DNA of 12,356 nt, from NCBI GenBank assembly GCA_023416135.1, contig JAEZIF010000340.1, positions 1-12,356 of the forward strand, written 5' to 3'. The position numbers and the translations under genes were made by a program. The stretch is from Pseudomonadota bacterium. Lineage in GTDB: Bacteria; Pseudomonadota; Alphaproteobacteria; Reyranellales; Reyranellaceae. The notes beneath the pieces are model-generated. The model saw nothing but the letters and a program-made list of their open reading frames with translations. It did no database searches and had not been told where the DNA came from. Below, piece after piece: positions 6,985 to 12,356 of the stretch (positions are counted from its first letter, which is position 1; each line of letters opens with the position of its first letter).

Positions 6985-8250
6985 ATGCCTCGCATGGGCT
7001 TCGGCGCGTTCCTCGCGCCCCATCATCCGATCGGCGAAAACCCCACCCTGCAATTCCGGCGCGACCTCAAGTTCGTCGAGCATCTCGACGAGCTGGGCTA
7101 CGACGAGTTCTGGTGCGGTGAGCATCACTCCTCGGGCTGGGAGATGATCGCCTCGCCCGAGATGTTCCTGGCCGCCGCCGGCGAGCGCACCAAGCGCATC
7201 AAGCTCGGCACCGGCGTGATCTCCCTGCCCTACCACCATCCCTACAACGTGGCCCAGCGCATGGTGCAGCTCGACCACATGACGGGCGGGCGCGCGATCT
7301 TCGGTTCGGGCCCCGGTGCGCTGCCGTCCGACGCCCACACGCTCGGCATCGATCCCATGACCCAGCGCGACCGCCAGGACGATGCGATCGACGTGATCCG
7401 CCGCCTGTTCCGCGGCGAGCGCATCAGCAAGAAGACCGAGTGGTACACCTTGCAGGACGCGGCGCTGCAGCTCCTGCCGCTGCAGGAGGACATGGAGTTC
7501 GTCGTGGCCTCCCAGGTCAGTCCCTCCGGCATGACGCTGGCCGGCAAGTACGGCATCGGCATCATCTCGCTCGGCTCGATGTCGGCGCAGGGCCTGCTGT
7601 CGCTGCCGACGCAATGGGGCTTCGCCGAACAGGCGGCCGCCAAGTACGGCCAGAAGGTCGACCGCAAGAACTGGCGCGTGCTGCTCTCCTGGCACGTCGC
7701 CGAGACGCGCGAGAAGGCGCGCGAGGAAGCCCGCCACGGCCTGATGCGCTGGCACAACGAGTACATCGTCGGCACCCTGCAGCGGCCAGGCGACAAGCCT
7801 TTCGGCTCGCCCGACGAGGCGGTCGACAAGACGGCATTCGTCGACGGCGCGTCCTCGGTGATCGGCACGCCCGACGACCTCGTGAAGGTGATCAAGTCCG
7901 TCTACGACAAGAGCGGCGGCTTCGGCACGGTGGTCGGCTTCGTGCACGACTGGGCGAACCCCGAGAACACCATGCGCAGCTGGGACATGGTGGCGCGTTA
8001 CGTGATCCCCGAGATCAACGGCTACGTCGCCAAGCTCCGCGAATCGCAGAGGTTCCTGATCGAGAACCGCGCCGTGTTCGACCGCGCGGGCCAGGCCATC
8101 ATGGCCAAGATCATGGAGAACAAGGACGCGGTCGAAGCGCTCAAGGTCACCACCGCGCCGCGCTTCGCCGCCGCCAACGCCGCCCTGCCCAGGCTCCTCC
8201 AGGAGCAGGAGGAACAGGAGAAGAAAGACAAGCCGCAGGCGGCGGAATAG
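6985..8250 (+). CDS. Luciferase-like flavin-dependent monooxygenase (LLM class)
   Basis: This 421-residue TIM-barrel enzyme of the bacterial luciferase-like family uses reduced flavin supplied by a separate reductase to oxygenate an organic substrate. The N-terminus MPRMGFGAFLAPHHP, the FWCGEHHSSGWEM segment near residues 45-57, KLGTGVISLPYHHPYNVAQR near 72-91 and DHMTGGRAIFGSGPGALPSD are typical of the subgroup often annotated limonene 1,2-monooxygenase. An alkene or terpene-like substrate is therefore plausible but not shown. The last ~20 residues (LLQEQEEQEKKDKPQAAE) are a charged, probably disordered or coiled tail. The start is the ATG seven bases after AGGAG; the open frame extends further upstream but across the SDR start. 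It is divergent from the SDR operon. No flavin reductase is in the window. Confidence 0.92.
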   Translation: MPRMGFGAFLAPHHPIGENPTLQFRRDLKFVEHLDELGYDEFWCGEHHSSGWEMIASPEMFLAAAGERTKRIKLGTGVISLPYHHPYNVAQRMVQLDHMTGGRAIFGSGPGALPSDAHTLGIDPMTQRDRQDDAIDVIRRLFRGERISKKTEWYTLQDAALQLLPLQEDMEFVVASQVSPSGMTLAGKYGIGIISLGSMSAQGLLSLPTQWGFAEQAAAKYGQKVDRKNWRVLLSWHVAETREKAREEARHGLMRWHNEYIVGTLQRPGDKPFGSPDEAVDKTAFVDGASSVIGTPDDLVKVIKSVYDKSGGFGTVVGFVHDWANPENTMRSWDMVARYVIPEINGYVAKLRESQRFLIENRAVFDRAGQAIMAKIMENKDAVEALKVTTAPRFAAANAALPRLLQEQEEQEKKDKPQAAE

Positions 8251-8280
8251 AGCACCCGGGCCCGCGGAATAGGCGAACGG

Positions 8281-8302
8281 GCGCGCCGCTCAGGCGGCGC
8301 GC
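8281..8302. terminator. GC hairpin between convergent genes, weak terminator candidate
   Basis: A perfect 9-bp inverted repeat (GCGCGCCGC at 8281-8289 and GCGGCGCGC at 8294-8302) with a TCAG loop lies at the convergent 3' ends of the monooxygenase and patatin genes. The patatin stop codon falls in the loop. There is no T-run on either side, so it is not a standard intrinsic terminator; it may only slow polymerase or protect 3' ends. Alanine/arginine codons at the patatin C-terminus could produce it by chance. Confidence 0.3.
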
Positions 8303-10725
8303 GGCACCCCCGAGGTCGGCGCCGGATCGTCCAGCGCTGCCAGAGCGGGATGGCCGGGTTTGTGGCTCATGATTGCCGACAGCATCTGATCGGCGAGCGC
8401 GAAGCCGACGGAACGGTGCACCTCGAACTTCTCCTCGCTGTAGAACTGGTCGAGCGTCGATTCGTTCGGGAAATCCGGCGTCTTGCCCTTGTAGCCCAGC
8501 AACTCGAGATCCATCGTCTCGACGACGGCGGCCTTGAGATAGATCAGCACGCCGGTCGACCCGTCATTGTAGGTTATGTCGGCGACGGCGTAGCCGCTCC
8601 GGGCCAGGGCAACACCCGCCGGATAGCGCGGCAGTGCGCCCGGATCGAGGTGAGGCAGGGTCAAGTCGAGGGGCGCCGGCACGCCTACGAGAGTGGGCGC
8701 GACCGCGCCGGCCGGCTGCGGCCGATCGAACCGGATCGTCGCCCCGAAGTCCTCGCGCAACCTCGGCAGCAGCGTCAGGAGGTCACTGAAGGCAAAGCCG
8801 GCGTCGGCGGTGCCGTCGGAAACGACGATCAGGCTGACCTTGCGGCGAACGAGCTCATACAGCCCGAGATTGTCGAAGTGACCGCCATCGGTCAGCGCCA
8901 GCATGGGCGAATCTTCGCGGCGTCCCCAGCCCAGCATCTCGGACAGTCCGGGGAAGAAGTGATTCGGCACCACGAACTTTCGGGCGCCGAGCCTCGGATT
9001 GGGCATCCAGCAGCCCAGCCGCAGGTTGAGCATGGACATCAGGATCGAGACCAGCTGGTTACGCATTGGCCCGACGCCGCCGGTTCCCGTGCCCGGATTT
9101 GCCGCGGCGCCTGAAATCGCCATGGCGGTCGGCAGGCTGAGGGAATCCTGAAGCCAGCTCCGCGTCGCGATCCAGCCCGTGGCGGAGCTGCCGCAGTAGC
9201 GCGGCGCAAGGACGAAGCTGTCTCCTCCTCTCAGGTTCCAGACCCGCGTATCGGAGTTGTTCAGCATCACGTTGCAGTTGATGAGATGGTACGGGCCGTA
9301 CGCCCGCTCCGGGTCGCACGCGTCGGCGAGGCTCATCCTGTCGGACTGCATGGCCGGCCCGGTCTTGCCAGCCACCGCCCGTCCCGCATCGGGAAGGAAC
9401 GTCTCCATCAGACGATCCCGATAGTAGCGGTGGATGCTCGTGTAGTTGAGGTTCGCGATCAGGCCGGTGAACAGCGCGAGGCCCGCGACACAGAAAAGCG
9501 CCAGGACCACTCCTGGTTGGGCCTTCGGCCAGTGCACGAGCCACGCCGCGACGATGCCCTTCACGCCGTCGACCACCGAGCCGGGAACCGCCAGCCAGGC
9601 GATGCCGGGATGGCCGTGGGCTACCGCATGGGCGACCTGGTAGGCAAACAGCGCCGTGCCATAGAGGATCAGGAAGGCGCCGACCGGCGCCACCAGGGCG
9701 GCAGCAAAACCTGGCGGCCGCCGATCCTGATGACGCGACTGCCAGAACGTCCACAGGCCGGTCGCTGCACCACCCGCAATCGACCACAAGCCAACGGATT
9801 TGACCCATCCTCCCAGGAGATGGTCGATGACAGGTACCAGCCCGATCGCCAGGAGGATGGCGCCGATGATCAGGAGCAGCGGAACGACGCGGTCGAGGCC
9901 CTGCCGGAGGGTGTAGTCCCCGAAGGCCGCCGGCGCCACGGCGGTCAGCACCGAATAGACAACCGCCACGCCGCAGAACAACAGGCCGATATATTTGCTG
10001 CCCAGGATGGCCCAGCAGAAGAAGCCCGGCATCCGGACATTGTCGGCCAGCCTGCAATCTTCGGGCAGGGCCAGGATGGCCACGAGGAAAATGGCCGCCA
10101 TCAGCGTCACCCAGATGAACAGGTTGACGGCGATGCCACGCAGGACGACGGCGACTGCCGCCAGAATGTTTATCCCCTTCAGGGGATGAACGATGCTGAG
10201 GCCCTTGGTCGGCTCGAGGTAGTTGGCATGGTGACTGAGGTAACGGAGCAGGTGCTCCGACAGGTCGAGGGGATGACCGGGCGGCGTCATGGGCTTGCGA
10301 GTGCCGAACGGGAAGACCGGGACCTTGTCCCTACCGTTCCCGGTACCGAACTGCTTCGGTTTGCCATCGATCGTCCATTCACGCGACGTGAACCACGTCA
10401 ATGCCGAGCCGATGTAGCCGCCACCCGACACCGTGGACAGATAGTCGAACTTGTGGAGCTTTCGCCTCGCCGCCAGGGCCTGCATCACACCGAGCGCGAT
10501 GCTCGCCGACCGGATGCCGCCACCGGAGAGCGCGAGGCCGAGCACCGGGTCCTCCGGCAGGCGCCCGGTGTTGCTGCGGTACCGGTCGATGTAGACCCTT
10601 TCGTCATCGATCATCTTTTGTGGCGCCGCTGCCCGTGCAGTTTGGTGGCTCGTCGCAAACAGGGATTCGGGCTGCATCGGCGCCAGTCGATCGTCGCTCG
10701 CCGGCTGACGGTTCAATCGAGACAT
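8290..10725 (-). CDS. Patatin-like phospholipase with multi-pass membrane domain
   Basis: This 811-residue protein should hydrolyse acyl ester bonds in lipids with a Ser-Asp dyad. The patatin glycine-rich oxyanion loop is SGGGIRS at 67-73. The nucleophile is S100 in STVSGGGYIGS, where threonine takes the first glycine position of GxSxG. The catalytic aspartate is D613 in LTDGGHFDNLGLYELV. Between serine and aspartate lies a membrane region with about six or seven hydrophobic segments (roughly 185-220, 235-265, 280-302, 307-328, 340-365, 375-398 and 404-426). The catalytic halves would be held at an inner-membrane face; there is no signal peptide. The ATG at 10725-10723 has GGGGAG (10738-10733) seven bases upstream. 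The gene stands alone, divergent from the thaumatin-like gene. Related long bacterial patatins exist; the lipid substrate is unknown. Confidence 0.9.
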   Translation of the reverse strand: MSRLNRQPASDDRLAPMQPESLFATSHQTARAAAPQKMIDDERVYIDRYRSNTGRLPEDPVLGLALSGGGIRSASIALGVMQALAARRKLHKFDYLSTVSGGGYIGSALTWFTSREWTIDGKPKQFGTGNGRDKVPVFPFGTRKPMTPPGHPLDLSEHLLRYLSHHANYLEPTKGLSIVHPLKGINILAAVAVVLRGIAVNLFIWVTLMAAIFLVAILALPEDCRLADNVRMPGFFCWAILGSKYIGLLFCGVAVVYSVLTAVAPAAFGDYTLRQGLDRVVPLLLIIGAILLAIGLVPVIDHLLGGWVKSVGLWSIAGGAATGLWTFWQSRHQDRRPPGFAAALVAPVGAFLILYGTALFAYQVAHAVAHGHPGIAWLAVPGSVVDGVKGIVAAWLVHWPKAQPGVVLALFCVAGLALFTGLIANLNYTSIHRYYRDRLMETFLPDAGRAVAGKTGPAMQSDRMSLADACDPERAYGPYHLINCNVMLNNSDTRVWNLRGGDSFVLAPRYCGSSATGWIATRSWLQDSLSLPTAMAISGAAANPGTGTGGVGPMRNQLVSILMSMLNLRLGCWMPNPRLGARKFVVPNHFFPGLSEMLGWGRREDSPMLALTDGGHFDNLGLYELVRRKVSLIVVSDGTADAGFAFSDLLTLLPRLREDFGATIRFDRPQPAGAVAPTLVGVPAPLDLTLPHLDPGALPRYPAGVALARSGYAVADITYNDGSTGVLIYLKAAVVETMDLELLGYKGKTPDFPNESTLDQFYSEEKFEVHRSVGFALADQMLSAIMSHKPGHPALAALDDPAPTSGVPRAA

Positions 10726-10765
10726 TGGTCATCTCCCCGACTTCCTGGCCTGGGCCGCCGCCAGC

Positions 10766-10794
10766 ATTGTATACCAACTCGATTGCCTTCGTAA
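10766..10794 (-). promoter_or_regulatory. Candidate sigma-70 promoter for the patatin gene
   Basis: On the minus strand TTACGA (10794-10789) and TACAAT (10771-10766) are separated by 17 bases. The -10 matches TATAAT at five of six positions; the -35 is weak, at three of six. Transcription would start near 10759, giving a leader of roughly 35 nt before the patatin ATG. Confidence 0.3.
10767..10776. promoter_or_regulatory. GTATAC palindrome, possible GntR/FadR-type operator
   Basis: TTGTATACCA is an imperfect palindrome around GTATAC. It fits the GT-n-AC layout of FadR-subfamily GntR operators and overlaps the -10 of the candidate patatin promoter, where a bound protein would repress. No regulator gene is in the window, so this is only a pattern match. 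Confidence 0.22.
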
Positions 10795-10866
10795 GACAAA
10801 TACAACTGGTGGTTTTACCGAGGGGCCGCATCCCTCGTGGATCGGCGCAGGTGTTCCCGTCCGGCA

Positions 10867-10931
10867 CAACTCGGAGGATATTCGGCCGCGAGGAATGCAA
10901 TTTCGCGGATGTCCGGCGCCTGCCCGAGTTG
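10867..10931 (+). repeat. Nested inverted repeats upstream of the thaumatin-like gene
   Basis: An outer 8-bp arm pair, CAACTCGG (10867-10874) with CCGAGTTG (10924-10931), encloses an inner 6-bp pair, CCGCGA (10886-10891) with TCGCGG (10903-10908). If transcribed, the RNA could fold into a two-stem structure ending about 25 nt before the GGGAGG ribosome binding site. It matches no riboswitch that I recognise. Confidence 0.35.
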
Positions 10932-10966
10932 CTAAGCGTTCGGGTGCTCTTCAGCGGGAGGACGTC

Positions 10967-11800
10967 ATGAGCGGGAGCATCGACGACGGAAAGAGTACGC
11001 TTGCACGGCTTGGCGTTGCGTTCGCGGTCATTGGCCTTGCCCTCTCTGCCTGGACTTCAACGGCCAGGAGCCAGGACATCAGGCCGGGATTCGTCACGTT
11101 CGTGAACCGATGCGCGAATGACCTGACTTTCGTCTCGACGGGTTCGCCGGTCGGCGGGCTGCTCGGCACATTGCCCAAAGGCACCGGGATCAAGCCCATC
11201 TCCCTGGCGGCCTTCAAGCAGGGCGGCCCAAACCTGATCATCCCGTACCAGATCAACATGTCCGCCGCACAGTGCCCCAACTGCGACGGCTGGACGGCGC
11301 TCGGCGGTCCCCCGGGCACCACGCAGCGCGAAGGCTGGATGTGGGAAGGACCGAATGCGACCTTCGCGCGCTACTGCAATCCCAATCTCAGCGGGCGCGC
11401 GATATGCGCATTGCAGGGAACTTGCTGCGGCCCCGGCATGACACGCGACGGGACTTTCGGGACGCATGTCGAGCTGACGCCGAGAGGCGGATCGTCCAAC
11501 GACTACATCAACCTCAGCACGAACTACGGCTCGGGTCCGCGCAACCCGCCTCGCCTGTGCGGTCCGGGCGTGAACCCGGACGACTGCGTCAGCAAGGCCG
11601 CCAACATCTTCTTCAACATCCCGGTCGAGTGGCGGACCAACCTCGATTGCTCCTTCACCTCGAAACGCATCCAGGTGAAGGGCGGAAAGTGCCTGACGCC
11701 GAGCTGCCCCGATGCCTACACGCATCCCACCGACGACAAGCAGGCGGTCTGCCCCACCAATGCGAACCGTGGCTACATGGTGACGTACTGTCCGCAGTAG
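10967..11800 (+). CDS. Secreted thaumatin-like protein
   Basis: A 277-residue exported protein of the thaumatin/osmotin fold. Residues 1-35 form a signal peptide with a hydrophobic core from about 14 to 29 (LARLGVAFAVIGLALSAW), cleaved near ARS-Q. The mature part starts with a VTFVNRCANDLTF strand, which matches the VNRC opening of thaumatin. The centre has THVELTPRGGSSNDYINLS, corresponding to the TLAEF...DYIDIS region with its acidic cleft residues (here E169 and D179). The end has CPDAYTHPTDD and GYMVTYCPQ, matching the family's CPDAF...YRVTFCP. Fourteen cysteines follow the signal peptide, against sixteen in plant thaumatin, so many disulfides are expected outside the cytosol. Insertions around CPNC (103-106) differ from plant members. 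The ATG follows GGGAGG by five bases. Beta-glucan or cell-wall binding is typical of some family members, but is not shown here. Confidence 0.85.
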   Translation: MSGSIDDGKSTLARLGVAFAVIGLALSAWTSTARSQDIRPGFVTFVNRCANDLTFVSTGSPVGGLLGTLPKGTGIKPISLAAFKQGGPNLIIPYQINMSAAQCPNCDGWTALGGPPGTTQREGWMWEGPNATFARYCNPNLSGRAICALQGTCCGPGMTRDGTFGTHVELTPRGGSSNDYINLSTNYGSGPRNPPRLCGPGVNPDDCVSKAANIFFNIPVEWRTNLDCSFTSKRIQVKGGKCLTPSCPDAYTHPTDDKQAVCPTNANRGYMVTYCPQ

Positions 11801-11813
11801 CGCCCCCTGCGTT

Positions 11814-12356
11814 TCAATCTGCGCGCAACCAGATTGCCGTGTCGTGGAAGGCGGCTCCGCCGTTGGGCGGCACGGGGTCGGCGCCGATCAGGGTGTTGAT
11901 GCCGGCGCCGTCGAGATAGGCGCCGCTCGGCCAATTGCCTTCGACGATGACGACGCCCTGCCGCGCCGTCTGCGACGGCCGTGCCTTCACGCGCACCTCG
12001 CCGCGCGCATTGCCCAGCCGCACCACCGAGCCTTCCGTCAGGCCGAGCTGCGTCGCATCCTGCTCATGGATCAGCGCCCGCGGCTCGCCCTCCCGGCTGA
12101 TCGAGCCCGGCGTTTCGGTGAAGGTGGTGTTGAGGAAGGCGCGGGCCGGCGGGACGACCAGCCGGAAGGGCGTCGCCTCGCTCTCGCGCTCGTAATTCTC
12201 GAGATGGTCGGGCAGAGGCTTGAGGCCGCCATGGTACGGACCGACGGCGCTCCAGTCGGGCTTGAAGTGGAAACGGCCGTCGCTCGACGGGAAGCCGTCG
12301 AGGAAGTGCGAGGACTGGAAGCCGCCGGCAAAGTCGATCCAGCCCTTCGCCGCCGC
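11814..12356 (-). CDS. Molybdopterin oxidoreductase, C-terminal part (truncated by window edge)
   Basis: The frame is open from the right edge to a TGA at 11816-11814, giving 180 C-terminal residues of a larger enzyme. The segment PPARAFLNTTFTETPGS, then RALIHEQDATQLGLTEGSVVRLGNARGEV and a VEGNWP...GAGINTLIGADP...PNGGAAFHDTAIWLR ending are typical of the molybdopterin-dinucleotide-binding domain of the DMSO-reductase superfamily (BisC/TorA-like and formate-dehydrogenase-like enzymes). The FLNTTF and GINTL blocks resemble the cytosolic proteobacterial members without a twin-arginine signal, but the N-terminus, iron-sulfur motif and Mo ligand lie outside. It converges on the thaumatin-like gene with only 13 nt between stops and no T-rich hairpin. 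The substrate cannot be assigned from this part. Confidence 0.9.
   Translation of the reverse strand, partial: AAAKGWIDFAGGFQSSHFLDGFPSSDGRFHFKPDWSAVGPYHGGLKPLPDHLENYERESEATPFRLVVPPARAFLNTTFTETPGSISREGEPRALIHEQDATQLGLTEGSVVRLGNARGEVRVKARPSQTARQGVVIVEGNWPSGAYLDGAGINTLIGADPVPPNGGAAFHDTAIWLRAD

Larger units (their letters stand above)
10726..10966. promoter_or_regulatory. Divergent intergenic region, patatin / thaumatin-like gene
   Basis: This 241-nt gap is the longest non-coding stretch in the window and is less GC-rich than the flanking genes. It holds the ribosome binding sites of both genes (complement of 10733-10738; GGGAGG at 10956-10961), a candidate patatin promoter, a GTATAC-centred palindrome, and nested inverted repeats upstream of the thaumatin-like gene. 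The heptamer CAACTCG occurs at 10775-10781 and 10867-10873, and inverted at 10925-10931. No small protein-coding frame here looks convincing. Confidence 0.55.

Noticed and set aside
9286..10794. A 502-codon rightward frame opposite the patatin gene.
   Set aside because: An Arg/His/Gln-rich antisense translation; the minus strand carries the patatin motifs and membrane segments.
10819..10837. Inverted repeat CGAGGG/CCCTCG with a 7-nt loop in the patatin/thaumatin intergenic region.
   Set aside because: Only six base pairs in GC-rich DNA with no T-run; not distinguishable from chance.
10604..10900. A 98-codon leftward frame reaching into the intergenic region upstream of the patatin.
   Set aside because: It overlaps the patatin start in another frame, has no clear ribosome binding site and no family resemblance.
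10895..10966. An upstream in-frame ATG extending the thaumatin-like protein by 24 residues.
   Set aside because: The extension would bury the signal peptide, and the ATG at 10967 has a well-placed GGGAGG.

Overview
The window is about 12.4 kb of very GC-rich DNA, tightly packed with genes. Overlapping stop/start codons, purine-rich ribosome binding sites and GC-rich third codon positions point to an alphaproteobacterium of Rhodospirillales or Rhizobiales type. That placement is inferred from composition and gene style; there is no rRNA or other marker gene here. I see no tRNA, rRNA, insertion sequence, CRISPR array or phage gene.

Layout, left to right. (1) Positions 1-170: a short leftward reading frame with strong coding composition and a possible ATGA junction to a gene cut off by the left edge, then the leader of the first full gene. 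(2) 171-3202, rightward: an acyl-CoA synthetase (AMP-forming) coupled through a TTGA overlap to an MmgE/PrpD family protein. (3) 6914-3234, leftward: five closely spaced genes, in transcription order an SDR dehydrogenase, a glutathione S-transferase, an unusual protein joining two alpha/beta-hydrolase-like segments in reversed order to a SAM methyltransferase, a small secreted four-cysteine protein, and a cupin-type metalloprotein. (4) 6985-8250, rightward and divergent from that operon: a luciferase-like flavin-dependent monooxygenase close to the limonene monooxygenase type. (5) 10725-8290, leftward: a patatin phospholipase with a large multi-pass membrane insert between its catalytic serine and aspartate. 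(6) 10967-11800, rightward: a secreted thaumatin-like protein, divergent from the patatin across a 241-nt region with a candidate promoter, operator and leader fold. (7) 11814-12356, leftward: the C-terminal part of a molybdopterin oxidoreductase cut by the right edge.

The left two thirds look like catabolic or detoxifying accessory metabolism: CoA activation, a dehydratase/isomerase-type enzyme, a flavin monooxygenase, a dehydrogenase and a glutathione transferase. The monooxygenase/GST/SDR grouping resembles the logic of glutathione-dependent epoxide (isoprene-type) degradation, but no substrate can be read from the sequence. The most unusual items are the hydrolase-methyltransferase fusion, the bacterial thaumatin-like protein with its structured upstream region, and the membrane-embedded patatin.
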